Positions 33,132-45,653 of a stretch of 64,000 nucleotides of DNA are shown piece after piece. The stretch is taken from NCBI GenBank assembly GCA_036244855.1, contig BQKZ01002270.1, positions 23,147 through 87,146 on the forward strand. Direction: 5' to 3'. This DNA comes from Temnopleurus reevesii (Eukaryota > Echinodermata > Echinoidea > Temnopleuroida > Temnopleuridae). The position numbers and the translations under genes are program-made. The notes under the pieces were generated by a model, which worked only from the letters and a program-made list of their open reading frames with translations, did not search any database and had not been told where the DNA came from. The number at the start of each line of letters is the position of its first letter. The stretch's first letter is position 1.

Positions 33132-33303
33132 CTGGGCGGTGTTTCACCAAATCAATTTTAAAGTTACGCACGACTTTAAGAAAGACTGGAATGCATTAAC
33201 GAGTGCAATACACGTAAGATTCTTAATCATTCAGCACAAGAACTGATACCAGCCGTGCGTAGAGTCGTTCTTAAAGTCTTTTGTATCTTGGTGAAACACA
33301 ACC
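33132..33303. mobile_element. GTGTTTCACC-family MITE (copy 4)
   Basis: CTGGGCGGTGTTTCACCAA at the left and TTGGTGAAACACA at the right. The core contains GTTACGCACGACTTTAA and CGTAGAGTCGTTCTTAAAG in inverted order. Confidence 0.85.
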
Positions 33304-34019
33304 TTGAAACCATCAAAATAGAAAGTACATCCCCAGGTTTCACACTTTTCCTGAATGACTAAGAGACCTTTGAACTTGAACTATATTTCACCATTCGGTG
33401 ACTCAACATCACGCAAGAAAAACATCTCAAATATCTCGTTCATCCTCTCGCAAACCCGGGAAAACGTGTCGTATGTACGTACGGGAAGATCTAAATCTCC
33501 GTCATAGAAGCATAAAGTCACATTTTCGGTAATTCTTTAGAGTTAGTCATTGGTTAATCATGGTCTAAATTTGGCTCACTGATTCCAGGTAGGGAACTAC
33601 TGGATCAGGGATGAGATGAAAGAGGGTTTTTTGTTCAAACTTTGCTCTGTAAATAAACAGCTCTTTTTATGATATAAAGTGAGATTTCAATAGAGAAATG
33701 GCTCAAGTCTCTAAAATTGATTGCCATTATCAACTGTTTGTGATTTCAAAAGCTGTACATGAAAAAATGAATGACCTGTTGAAAGTACTGGGAGTATAGT
33801 ACAACAGCCCATACACCTGTTCAATAAGCGATTCAAATTCATATGTTTACTTTCTCTTAATGCACTCTAATTGGAGTACTGTGTCAACACATTTGTTGCT
33901 ATGACAGGCAAACATTGAGTGATATTTTATGTTGTGTTTTTTTTACCACTTTCTGACTTCAACGAAAAGAGAGAACTTATAAGTTCTATTTTTCAAACAA
34001 CTCGAGAAACTGCTCCCCA

Positions 34020-34325
34020 CAGATAAAAAACAAAGAAAGAAGAACCTTGTACAAATTGAAGAACTGGTATGAATGCAAAACAATGCATCTTGTGGGTCAC
34101 CCGTCAGTTTATTGAAAAAGTCAGAAAGGGGTGGGGGGTGGGGGTGCTACTAAACAATGAAAATCCTTGCATCAATTGAAGAAATATTATGAATGCAAAA
34201 CAATGTATCTTGTGGGTCACCTGTCAGTATATTGAAAAAGTCAGAAGGGGGGGGGGGGCTGAGGAGAGAGGGTGCTACTAAACAAGGAAAATCCTTGCAT
34301 CAAAGGAAGAAATAAAGAACATCGT
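34020..34325. repeat. ~125-base tandem repeat, 2.5 copies, with G-rich tract
   Basis: GAATGCAAAACAATG-ATCTTGTGGGTCACC and TATTGAAAAAGTCAGAA followed by a G run occur twice. AAAATCCTTGCATCAA starts a partial third copy. Confidence 0.85.
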
Positions 34326-35267
34326 AGATAACCTTCCTAAATGTCATCCTCTTGTCAAAGTCCAACATTAATCTTCCAAAACTATTTCCCTTATCTACGT
34401 AAGCGTCTAAGCAAATAAAACGTGCTTGTTGTATTCAATGTAAATCTGCAAGAATAATTAACAATTCGTAAACAGAAACCAAAACTTGAATAAAAAACAC
34501 AACTTAAAACACCTAACATGGTCATGCCCTTAGCCACTTGAATCACAAGTGACTGCGAAGGCGAAAGAAAGATTAATGCATTCTAAGGCCTTGCTACTGT
34601 ATCTGAGAAGAAAAGAAAATCTATTACAATACTTCACAAGGAGAAGTAGATCAACGAAAACTAAACATTTCATCTTACAAAGTTTGATTGTAAGTGTGTC
34701 CCTACTTAATCTGCATGCTAATTGCTATCATGTTCTCTTCTCCTCCTGCTTTTTTTTAAATCAGAAATGAAGCAGAACTATTAAAAAAAACCTGGCAAAT
34801 TACAAGAATAATACCAATATATTTTATTTCCTCAGCCCTGCTGTTTTGGTCTTTTCTTGATGAGTTCTCCCTGTTATAGTTTGTAAGTTAACATTCTCCA
34901 GATATCTTCAAAGGCCGCACTTAATATATTCCTGTGTATATTGCCACACTCCATACCTGAAACCAAATAAATGATACCATACATTAACTAGGTTCACAAT
35001 AAAATGTAAAAACCTGAAGGTTTCAGAAACTATGACAGTCCTACGGAAGCTGATACATGCAGTGCAAAGGCGAATTATTCCAATCGCCAAGGCGCCTTGT
35101 TTTATTGAAAAGGCAACAAGGCAAATTGTATAAACTTGCCTTATCACCTTGTTTAAGAAGAGATGGCGAGAAGGCAACTTAATGCCTAATCTTAATCATC
35201 AAGTCATTCTGAAGCATAAGCCAAATCGTTTAGCCCGAACCCCATTCCTGCAAAATTTTTAGACCAA

Positions 35268-35438
35268 GGCAGTGTTTCACCCAATTGTTCTTAAAGTTAA
35301 GAACGACATTAAAAAAGACTGGAGTACGTTAACAAGTCGATACGCATAAGATTCTGAATGGTTCAGCATACGAACTGATACCATTCGAGCATATAAAGTC
35401 GTTCGTAAAGTCTTTTTTATGTTGGTGAAACACTGCCC
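35268..35438. mobile_element. GTGTTTCACC-family MITE (copy 5)
   Basis: GGCAGTGTTTCACC at the left and GGTGAAACACTGCC at the right are inverted, with the flanking trinucleotide CAA on both sides as a possible target-site duplication. The core has GTTAAGAACGACATT and AAAGTCGTTCGTAAAGTC. Confidence 0.85.
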
Positions 35439-35604
35439 AAAGCAATGATCATCAGAGCAATGGTTGAATTACTGATTTAACTCACATTTAACGTCTTTGG
35501 AGGCACCCAAACACTGAACTTGGTCGTATAGGGTTTCTCATTCTCATTAAGATGATTGTACAAGGCGTTACGTAACACATCCATGTCGGGGATTAGAATG
35601 AACG

Positions 35605-36060
35605 GATACGAAGAAGAGTCGAGGTATTGATCCTAGTCCAAGAAGGGGCCAGCCTGCGACTTCAAATATCGTAGGCAGAGATCTGTAGTTCCAACTTGCA
35701 TTTTCCAACAAAGAATCTTATTACTATAATTCAGCTCCAGCTTCTTTTGGGTAAATCATGAACTTCTTGATAAAAAGAGTCCATGAGCAGGCCAGTTTAT
35801 GACTTTAAATTCCATATGACAGTTTGTGTCTAACTACAACATGTCAACACTGCAATTATGAGCAACATTCAGCCATATCAAGTGTGAGAATTGTTACAGA
35901 TAACGAACTTCATCAAAAGAGGAGTAAAAGTATTGATCCTAACACAATAAGGGGCCAATGCATAAGTTAGTACATCATACAAGAATTTCCTGTGTGCAGC
36001 TATGCTTAGTTCCGACTTGCATTTTCCAATTCGAGAATCAATCACAATATTCAGCTCAAT
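35605..36060. repeat. ~310-base tandem duplication
   Basis: Shared pieces in order are GAGTCGAGGTATTGATCCTA/GGAGTAAAAGTATTGATCCTA, AAGGGGCCA and AGTTCC-ACTTGCATTTTCCAA. They recur about 310 bases apart. Confidence 0.65.
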
Positions 36061-36817
36061 AAAATTGGAAGAACGTTATAGATTACAAAGTCAATAACAT
36101 GGCGATTGCCTCAGAAACAGTCATTAATATATTCTGAAACTGAAAGATCCAGCAAGCATGAATTGTTCAAATGTGCTTGCAGAAGAAGTATACTCCAGTA
36201 ATAGTCAAAATTACAACAAATGTTCTGAGATATTCCAAGAAACAAAGCTCAAATTCGGAAACACTTCGACAGCATCCATATCGCCAAGCATGTTTTCAGC
36301 AACAAATAACCATCTGCTGGATATCTTCTGCAGTAACTTATGAAAGAAGCTTGCCAGAGGAAAGTCTGACAGTTTTCCAACTAGGCTCCATCCAAGTAGT
36401 TCAACCGATAGTAATATCTCTCAAGTGAGAAGGCCTAACATTACTTCTTCCACATAATATTGCTCAATATATGATTTCTATATCACTCATATCAAATGAT
36501 GATGGTGGAACTCAATCAAAAAGTGGCTTGACAGAGGTAAATCCGAAGAAAGTTTTTCACCCAAGCTCCATCGAAGCAGATCAAGCAATGACTTTATTGC
36601 TACCTTCTCCTTCTCATAACACCCCTAAAATTCATATAATTGTTCTAAACGCTTCTCAATACTTCTTGGCAAGTGGAATTCCCCAAAAGTCGTCTAAGGT
36701 GGCTAGACGCATTCCTCTTATACTCTCCGGTACTTTTTGCTGATGTCATGTAACAAGCTTGACTGTCATAATGAAGAATTAAGCGTCGGCTATGAGTGGT
36801 GATGCAGCGATGAGCTT

Positions 36818-37130
36818 CTATTCTCTAGGTGCCGTTAACAAATTGAGAATGATGGTGAGGGTTTGTGATAAAGATGAATTCCTAGGTACTGAATTTGCGA
36901 ATAAGTGATGTTTATAAGTCCATTCTCTGGGTGCTGTTAACAAATTGAGAACGATGGTGAGGGTTTGTGATAAAGATGATATCCAAGGTACTGAATTTGC
37001 AAATAAGTGATGTTTATAAATCCCTTCTTGAGGTGTTGTAACAGGTCGAGAATGATGGTGTGGGTTTTTGATCAAGATGAAATCCAAGGTACTCAATTAA
37101 GTAGTAAGCGAATTATTAAAGTCTGTAGGC
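36818..37130. repeat. 102-base tandem triplication
   Basis: Three units share TAACAAATTGAGAA-GATGGTGAGGGTTTGTGAT and TACTGAATTTGC-AATAAGTGATG. The period is a multiple of three, so the minus strand stays open across all copies with a repeated peptide containing Y-K-H-H-L-F-A-N-S-V-P. This alone is not evidence for coding. Confidence 0.85.
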
Positions 37131-37369
37131 AATGTTTCGTCAAAATAAAGCAAGCTTCCTCATTGATTCACAAACTTTCTGATGAAAGCAACAAGTCAGC
37201 TCTTAAACTCTGAAATGCAGGTTACAAGATCTCTCTGGCTGATGCTGATGACAAAATTGAGTGAAACAATGACCGAGATAAAATCTGTATTTTGTTAAAG
37301 CTTCTGTAGTTTAAAAATCAGTGGAGAACAGCGAGTATTTGTGGTTTGAAAATAATTCACCAATCATTC

Positions 37370-38110
37370 ATCAATCTTGGGCTGGTTTTCAAATCTAGTT
37401 GAAGTATTCAGTTACAATCAACTTCAATTCACCCCTGCAATTCTGATTGAAGCCATGAACATTTTGATCCTCCAGGAGTTTTGAAACTAATACTGCAGCT
37501 CACACTTGCGATAATGATGAAATATAACAATTCAGAACACTCTTCGCATAGCAACCGGTGGCTATGAAAATACAAACGCTTCAAGCCTTTAATGTAGGTT
37601 GGATCCAGATATTGCAGCTTGCACTTGTGATGATAAAAGTTCCTGATTTGGAAGCATTTCTCACGATAACCAGTGACAATGGAAGTATGATAGTTTCAAT
37701 CCGAAGAAGCTCGCAGTTGTGATGAAGCTGAAACTTCCTAATTTAGAGTCCCATCACACATCAATAAATAGCAATGAAAGCATGAAAGTTTCAGTTTTTG
37801 ATTGGATACAAATAATCCAGATTGCACTTGTGATGAACATAAAATGTTTCAATCATTTCAAGTAGTTTTGATACAAGTGTCACACTTCTAAACTGTCCGA
37901 ACGTGATGAAGCTAAAACTTCCTAACTTAGCACGATTTCTCACAATCACCCGTGGCAACAGGAGTATGACAATATCAGTCTTTTATAAAGTCAATTGGAC
38001 ACAAATATTGCAGCTCACACTTCTTCATAAAGATGAAAAGTTTCAATCATTTCAGTAGTTTTGATACAAGTGTTGCACGTCTAAACTAAACTGTCAGAAT
38101 GTAATGAAGA
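37370..38110. repeat. Decayed tandem array (~150-200-base spacing)
   Basis: GTGATGAAGCTGAAACTTCCTAA, GATACAAATA-T-CAG-TTGCACTT and GTTTCAATCATTTCA-GTAGTTTTGATACAAGTGT recur three to four times with drift. Confidence 0.65.
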
Positions 38111-38429
38111 TGAAACCTCAAAATCTGAACCCTAGCTGTCTTAAAACAATCACCACTGAAGCACAGAACAGGATATACAGCTATGACATAACGAAAGCAG
38201 CAGCTCACACAAACCGATAAAGACACGACTTCACAACAATTTCCCAGGTTAATCTGACGACCCTTTGAGTCATACCTCCTTTCAAACTTCCTCTGCAAAG
38301 TCAAGAAGGGATCGCTCCAGAACTCTCAGAACCTGAATCGGGCCAGTCATGACAGCTTTGGAGCGATTGTTTTCGTTTTTCCAGAAGGCATTTATCAAGT
38401 TGAGTCAACAAATATGTCACAGAGACACA

Positions 38430-38655
38430 GGAACAAGTGTACCCATCAGTGTTGACAAAACATACTTTTGAATCATGCCAGATGGGGATCCAAAATTGTG
38501 GCAGATTAGGAAAAAAATATGCAAAATGAGAACAGCAAAGGCTAAAAAACATGAGAGTCAACCAATCGGTGTTTACAAAATAAACTTTTTAGTTATGCGA
38601 GATGGGGGACCCAAAATTACGCCAGATTGGAAAAAAATTCTGAAAAAAATCACTT
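38430..38655. repeat. ~110-base tandem duplication
   Basis: CAGTGTTGACAAAACATACTTTTGAATCATGCCAGATGGGG recurs as GGTGTTTACAAAATAAACTTTTTAGTTATGCGAGATGGGG, each followed by AAAATT and CAGATT-GGAAAAAAA. Confidence 0.7.
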
Positions 38656-40940
38656 AAATGAGTTGTTTAGAACAGCAACGATGTGGATCGTTCACAGAGA
38701 TGCATGAGGTCAAAGTTGAAATGCGGATAACGCCATAGCTGAAAAATTGAGAGTATAATTAAAATGACCATAATCTCAGCTGTTCATTGGAGATAAATGA
38801 CTTGAATTCATCTGAAAATTCACCTCAGGCATATTCTGGAATGGTTGGCATTTCTGCAACAGGTGCATATTGAAGATTCATGAGAGTAAAATGAGGTTTA
38901 AAATACTACCAACAAGCAAAAGGGAAAAAATGCTGTACATTGCTTCTTTTCTCATTCATTATTTTTCTCTCTATTTGTCTTTATCATGATGAATAACATT
39001 TTACCTTTCTAAAAATATGCTAGATGAAATTATGCTAGATTTTTTCAAATCATACGTAAAAAAGGGTAAACAGTATGTCAGAAGCATAACAATGCTAGAT
39101 TTGGGAACTTCATAAGTGATGACGGCTGCGGTTGTGTGACGCAATAAGGATTGGCACATGTCCCTCACAATCCATGCGATGGCAATAGAGGAAGTGTTAT
39201 CTCACTGCTTTCATAAGGGGTGCTGAAGACCAAAAAGGGGGAGGTTGAACCTTCCAAAATAAAACCTGGGAGGTGTTTCACCGATATAAGAAAGACAGGG
39301 AATAATTGTCCTGGTATCGCATCACAATTTGCTATGCATTTGAGCATGAATGATATGCAAAAGATGTTTTGTTTAGCAACTTTTTTCACATAGAAATATA
39401 CAGTTAAGTATTGAAAATGTTTTATCAATGCCTAACACTGCTAATCAAGAATGGGGGTAAAATTATTCTTTGAAAGATTTCAAGAGTAACTAACTGGTGT
39501 AATTTATTGTACTAAATAATTTGTGTTCTTCAGATCTTATGAATATTCAGCACGAGTACTGATAACAGTCGTCATTCAAACACATTTTTGCCTCTTCGAG
39601 AGAGGTCTGTCCTAGGCTCTGGCTTGTCGACACGTAACCAGTCATTGAATATCAAGTCAGGGTCTGTGATTCCAGACTAATCTACACCTGATATGTCAAG
39701 AAATTAACTTTGAACCAATCACAAACATCAATGGGGGACAAAGAACATTCTCATGCAGAGACCAGAAATGAATGAAGATGTCATTCAATTCATACTTTTA
39801 CATCCATATATGGCTCGCTACAGGAAATTGCATTACAGGTAACTCTGCCTCAGTCAAATAAACTGTAGGAAAAATTTCATTTACAAGAGGTAAATAAAAC
39901 AGTTTTTATATTGCGTAATTGCCAAACAAATAAATAATATAAATAATTATAATGATAATGATACAATTTGTCCCAAAATATGTCTTTGACAGAAAGCAAT
40001 TTTTCTTCTTACAGAAGTTCAACTTCGTCAGAATTGACTATAATTTTTGCTGATAAGTTTAAAAAATAATACCTTTAACAAAATTAACCCTACATGTTAA
40101 ATGTTAAATTGATACTTATTAGACTTACACGGCTGAGGTGATGAAGTAAATAACATGTGTACAGTACAAGAATGAATTCCACTTTGAAACTCTGCCTGGT
40201 TAGTAAAAAATTGTTGCTTGTCCTGGCAAAAACTAGTATCCAGGTCTGTTTAGAAAATCATAATCAGGCAATATTCTATAAACCTAGCTAATCGGTTATT
40301 GAGCAATATCTGGCAATATTTGGCTTATCAAGCAATATATCCAACAAACCTAAACAGATGACAATTCAAATCTGTTTCGAGCAATTTGTACTTTTTTGGC
40401 AGCCGAGAGCTCTATTGACGAGAGAGCAAAACTGGGCTAAGTCCTTCGGCCCTGATGACCAATCAAAAATATTGGATTGCATTCATTACTTGTCAATATG
40501 ATATGAATGATCAGCTGTTTGTATTGTATACACCGCACCTGTTCATTAGGTAATGTATTGAACATGGATAGGAACATGAGGGTAATTGGTTCACGCCCCC
40601 TCCCCATTGATGCACCTGTTCACATGGAAACATATGCAGAAATCAAAGGAAGAGAACAGAGCATTGGGAAATGGTTTATAGGGGTGCATTATACCTCTAA
40701 AAATACAACATTTTATCGCAGTTCTCAAGTAGCTTGACGGTTTTCTACTTGATTATGACAGTTCGATACATGTATTGGACCATTGGGAAAAATGGCGCTG
40801 TATGACAGCAGATTTTTTGCTGAAATGTGTCCGTGTTTATTCTGCAAATTGTGTTGATCAACAATTCAGTAGGTGGATTAATGGGGGAAGTGGATGAGAG
40901 GGGTGTTAAGAAACTTTATGGCAGGAGTGAGCAACTTTGA
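38656..40940. other. No recognisable gene; contains a MITE fragment
   Basis: AT-rich sequence. The piece CCTGGGAGGTGTTTCACCGA at 39265 is a left end of the GTGTTTCACC family. ATTCAGCACGAGTACTGATAACAGTCGT near 39546 is a displaced internal part, which suggests a disrupted sixth copy. Confidence 0.55.
39265..39300. mobile_element. GTGTTTCACC-family MITE fragment (copy 6)
   Basis: Left terminus only, with a further internal fragment at about 39540-39575. No right end is visible. Confidence 0.55.
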
Positions 40941-40942
40941 AG

Positions 40943-41120
40943 TAGTCTAACCTTGTTATAAAGAGCACTGATATAACAAGATCTTGTAATAACAAGGTAG
41001 TTTTCCTGGTCCCATCTCTTTATATTTTATTGCATTATGGCCCTGATATAACAAGGTTGCAATAAAAAGACATAATTTCTCTGGTCCCAAGGACCTCATT
41101 ATAATGAGGTTTGACTGTAT
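40943..41120. mobile_element. pogo/Tigger-like MITE (copy 1)
   Basis: TA-flanked inverted ends GTCTAACCTTGTTATAA and TTATAATGAGGTTTGACTG enclose CTGGTCCCATCTCTTTATAT. The TIR type and TA target fit the pogo branch of Tc1/mariner elements. There is no transposase. Confidence 0.8.
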
Positions 41121-41946
41121 AGGAATATTAGATATGGTAGTAAAGGGGCCATACCATGCCTCATCCAGGGTTCAATCCGCCCCCTCACAGCTGCCCTGGT
41201 CAATATCCAGGGTAGCTTTGAGGTTGAGAGGGGGAAATGTAGTCTATAAGACCAGACCTTATCTAAAATGATTTTGGTATGATATACAGACTGACATTTT
41301 TACTTGGAGGAAATAGCCTGTCCAGGCACAACAGCTGAACGATCAAGGCCATAAAACATAGTCACATTATCAGACACATCAATACAAATTAACAATCAAT
41401 TAACCCATTGACTACTGAAACCGAGTATAGACCCTGCACGAAGTCTATGACAATTACATAATTCAGTAGGTAATGGGTTAAAGGTCTGGATTTGTAGACT
41501 AGAGCCTGTGACAGACCTGATACATCAGTCATAGCTGTATAGATCATATTTTACACAAGGGAGATATTACTACAGAATAAATACACACCTTCTATTCATA
41601 CAAGTTTTAGTAGAATGCATAAGGTGAAATTGTGTAATGTCTCCCCTGAGACGAAACAGCATCAACCAAGTCTTTGATCCAGACTCACTCTTATCTTATC
41701 AATCTGAGACGGGGAAATAAAAAAAATGAAGGAAACAGCTCCCTCGCCCTCATCCAATCATGGTCTGTTATTGAATCATCTTCCTGACGATGAATTTAAA
41801 ACAAAATCATCTCAAATTGCCAGAGGATTCCCTGCTATATCAACATGGAAGTACAGTCATAACGTGGGAGAATTACATTACATAAAGGTCAGTTTGGTAG
41901 GCGTACATTTGGGGCTGAGAGGGCCATCATGAAAATTGATGAATTA
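41121..41946. other. No firmly supported gene
   Basis: A plus-strand frame from the ATG at 41726 ends in a possible donor, AAAG|GTCAGT (41888/41889). It shows no recognisable family, and no good acceptor or promoter was seen. Confidence 0.4.
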
Positions 41947-42501
41947 ATCCATAATTTGGTGATTTGAGTGAGCTCTAAATAGGCTTTCAATGTCAGAAGT
42001 GTGTTCATTTTTTTCCAGTCCATTAACAATCCATTATGATAGCCCCTGTCACATCCAGTAGAAGCCCTGATTTACCCTATTTCTACACAATCTTTAATCC
42101 AGTTGAGTCCTCTGTGATCTGTTATGTGTCCCTCTATGTTCAAAGACAGTTAAACAGGTCACAGTCTCAGATGATTTGACTGGGCAAAGAGTCATGTTGA
42201 GTTGCTGAATTGCGGCTTCTATTTGACAAGAGCTTCCTTTCTATACATATGATTTTCACATGTCTTTGATGTAATTCTTCATATAATAATTACAATAGTG
42301 ATTGTTTTTTATTGATTGCAATAAACTTTTGACTATAAAATAAACATCTGTCTACACCTCAATGACGTACTGTAAATGTGAAGGTTCACCTTATCAGTAT
42401 CCACATCAGGCCACCATAAATTGATTGGACGCCCTCAACCGACTGACCCTTTAAAATCGGCCTGACTTGAGCTTTTTTTTCTCTTCACCAAAATCACAGT
42501 A

Positions 42502-42676
42502 CAGTCAAACCTTGTTATAAAGAGCACTGATATAACAAGCTCTCGTTGTAACAAGGTAATTTTCCTGGTCCCATCTCTCTGTATTTTATTGTAATTTTGC
42601 CCTGATATAACAAGGTTTCAATATAAAGAGGTAATTTCTCTGGTGCTAACGACCTCGTTATAACGAGGTTAGACTG
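42502..42676. mobile_element. pogo/Tigger-like MITE (copy 2)
   Basis: TA, then CAGTCAAACCTTGTTATAA at the left and TTATAACGAGGTTAGACTG then TA at the right. The ends and TA target site are intact. The same element appears again at 44359-44533 in the duplicated copy. Confidence 0.88.
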
Positions 42677-42849
42677 TATAATCATGAACATACCAACCAG
42701 TAGGTTCATTGGATAATTAACAATAAAGATGTGAAATATGACTTGAAAAGATAATTTCAGATGGTATTTGGCATTTCATCCCCTCTAAGGCCTTTTGTTC
42801 CTCATGAATTGTCTAAATTGTGGTCAAGAAAAAAAAGTTAAACCGACCG

Positions 42850-43115
42850 ATGCCATTAAAAAAAATGGCATCAAGCCTTCGAGGTAGTCTGCTAGAACAG
42901 ACCCTTGGGTTTCGTTGTGTGCATACACAGAGAGTGATACAGGGTATGCATTGTGTGTCTGCATGCATGCTCTCCCCAAGGCTGAGGATAGAGCAATGCT
43001 GTATGTGTGTGATGTAGTCACCCTGTATCATGCTCTGTGCACGCACACACCGAAAGTCTAGGGTTTGTGCTTTCAAACTACCTTCGAGGGGCATCCAAAT
43101 AATTTTTTTTCTTGG
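42850..43115. repeat. Inverted repeat with ~70-100-base arms (MITE-like)
   Basis: CCTTCGAGGTAGTCTGCTAG, then TTTCGTTGTGTGCATACACAG and GATACAGGGT at the left, are mirrored at the right by ACCCTGTATCATGCTCTGTG and CTACCTTCGAGG. Both strands therefore give near-identical spurious peptides. It is repeated at 44707-44972 in the duplicated copy. Confidence 0.8.
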
Positions 43116-44358
43116 TCTTATCAGTGATCCCCATATGGATTGTTTGAGGTCAGACCCCCTGCAGATCAAATGTCATGATCCAGTCAGGTATGCAGATGGA
43201 TTACAGTATATAAGACAGGTATACTATAAATGATCGATGGTCAAAAAAGTCTTGCTATCAAATATAAATGTAAATTCAGAACCAATAAGGGCGCTATGCA
43301 GTTTTCACCGTAAACAACAAATCTGAGATGGTGTGCCAACTTTTGGTTATACACTTATGCACATTACAATATTATATTGAAAGAGTATTTAAAAGCAATT
43401 CTACTCTGTTGAGCAATAGAATGGAAAATTTACAATCCATGATCAGGCAAACTAACTTATAAAATACTTGCGAATAAAGCATCCACTTCATCACTAGAAA
43501 TTAAAACTAAAGACTGTTTTGGTAAGACTCCATTCACACCAAACGTAAGTTGAAAAGGGTCAAAGGAAATTGTTTAAACAATTGTCTACAAGATTAGCTC
43601 GACTGCATTCCTGACAACCCATGAAATCAAGCTCCTCCCATCTTAGCAACCAGCCCCTCCCCCATCTTCCCTCTCACATCCGAACCATGTGAGACGCAAA
43701 CTTCTAATAATTACTCCCATTTCCTTCTCTTGCAAACAGGTGATGAAAGAAATAACACAACCAAAAATATCCTCTCCGGAGATATAACATTTAAGAGAAC
43801 AANATCCATAATTTGGTGATTTGAGTGAGCTCTAAATAGGCTTTCAATGTCAGAAGTGTGTTCATTTTTTTCCAGTCCATTAACAATCCATTATGATAGC
43901 CCCTGTCACATCCAGTAGAAGCCCTGATTTACCCTATTTCTACACAATCTTTAATCCAGTTGAGTCCTCTGTGATCTGTTATGTGTCCCTCTATGTTCAA
44001 AGACAGTTAAACAGGTCACAGTCTCAGATGATTTGACTGGGCAAAGAGTCATGTTGAGTTGCTGAATTGCGGCTTCTATTTGACAAGAGCTTCCTTTCTA
44101 TACATATGATTTTCACATGTCTTTGATGTAATTCTTCATATAATAATTACAATAGTGATTGTTTTTTATTGATTGCAATAAACTTTTGACTATAAAATAA
44201 ACATCTGTCTACACCTCAATGACGTACTGTAAATGTGAAGGTTCACCTTATCAGTATCCACATCAGGCCACCATAAATTGATTGGACGCCCTCAACCGAC
44301 TGACCCTTTAAAATCGGCCTGACTTGAGCTTTTTTTTCTCTTCACCAAAATCACAGTA

Positions 44359-44533
44359 CAGTCAAACCTTGTTATAAAGAGCACTGATATAACAAGCTCT
44401 CGTTGTAACAAGGTAATTTTCCTGGTCCCATCTCTCTGTATTTTATTGTAATTTTGCCCTGATATAACAAGGTTTCAATATAAAGAGGTAATTTCTCTGG
44501 TGCTAACGACCTCGTTATAACGAGGTTAGACTG
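44359..44533. mobile_element. pogo/Tigger-like MITE (copy 3, within duplicated block)
   Basis: Same as 42502-42676 at offset 1857; probably the same locus read twice. Confidence 0.85.
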
Positions 44534-45596
44534 TATAATCATGAACATACCAACCAGTAGGTTCATTGGATAATTAACAATAAAGATGTGAAATATGACT
44601 TGAAAAGATAATTTCAGATGGTATTTGGCATTTCATCCCCTCTAAGGCCTTTTGTTCCTCATGAATTGTCTAAATTGTGGTCAAGAAAAAAAAGTTAAAC
44701 CGACCGATGCCATTAAAAAAAATGGCATCAAGCCTTCGAGGTAGTCTGCTAGAACAGACCCTTGGGTTTCGTTGTGTGCATACACAGAGAGTGATACAGG
44801 GTATGCATTGTGTGTCTGCATGCATGCTCTCCCCAAGGCTGAGGATAGAGCAATGCTGTATGTGTGTGATGTAGTCACCCTGTATCATGCTCTGTGCACG
44901 CACACACCGAAAGTCTAGGGTTTGTGCTTTCAAACTACCTTCGAGGGGCATCCAAATAATTTTTTTTCTTGGTCTTATCAGTGATCCCCATATGGATTGT
45001 TTGAGGTCAGACCCCCTGCAGATCAAATGTCATGATCGAGTCAGGTATGCAGATGGATTACAGTATATAAGACAGGTATACTATAAATGATCGATGGTCA
45101 AAAAAGTCTTGCTATCAAATATAAATGTAAATTCAGAACCAATAAGGGCGCTATGCAGTTTTCACCGTAAACAACAAATCTGAGATGGTGTGCCAACTTT
45201 TGGTTATACACTTATGCACATTACAATATTATATTGAAAGAGTATTTAAAAGCAATTCTACTCTGTTGAGCAATAGAATGGAAAATTTACAATCCATGAT
45301 CAGGCAAACTAACTTATAAAATACTTGCGAATAAAGCATCCACTTCATCACTAGAAATTAAAACTAAAGACTGTTTTGGTAAGACTCCATTCACACCAAA
45401 CGTAAGTTGAAAAGGGTCAAAGGAAATTGTTTAAACAATTGTCTACAAGATTAGCTCGACTGCATTCCTGACAACCCATGAAATCAAGCTCCTCCCATCT
45501 TAGCAACCAGCCCCTCCCCCATCTTCCCTCTCACATCCGAACCATGTGAGACGCAAACTTCTAATAATTACTCCCATTTCCTTCTCTTGCAAACAG

Positions 45597-45653
45597 GTGA
45601 TGAAAGAAATAACACAACCAAAAATATCCTCTCCGGAGATATAACATTTAAGA
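45597..45653 (+). other. Candidate terminal exon of an unknown plus-strand gene (split by gap)
   Basis: A strong acceptor (CCTTCTCTTGCAAACAG) precedes G-T-G-A-T-G. The open frame D-E-R-N-N-T-T-K-N-I-L-S-G-D-I-T-F-K continues after the gap at 46557 as R-T-I-L-D-P-P-Q-E-F and then stops at 46586. It is only about 30 codons, has no recognisable family and no upstream exon was found, so it may be chance. Confidence 0.2.

Larger units (their letters stand above)
41947..43802. repeat. 1.86-kb direct duplication, copy 1 (assembly-type)
   Basis: Matches 43804-45653 at a constant offset of 1857. The only difference noticed is C at 43181 versus G at 45038. The copy ends at the single N at 43803. Its last bases, GAACAA, are the first bases after the large gap (46557), so the unduplicated order can be followed across. 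Confidence 0.93.
43804..45653. repeat. 1.86-kb direct duplication, copy 2 (assembly-type)
   Basis: See 41947-43802. This copy runs into the 903-N gap. Confidence 0.93.

Noticed and set aside
42813..43233. Overlapping open frames on both strands with similar peptides
   Set aside because: They arise from an inverted repeat (42850-43115); both strands read the same palindromic sequence.
43804..45653. A recent genuine segmental duplication
   Set aside because: Single-N join, gap placement and the shared GAACAA on both sides fit an assembly artefact better.
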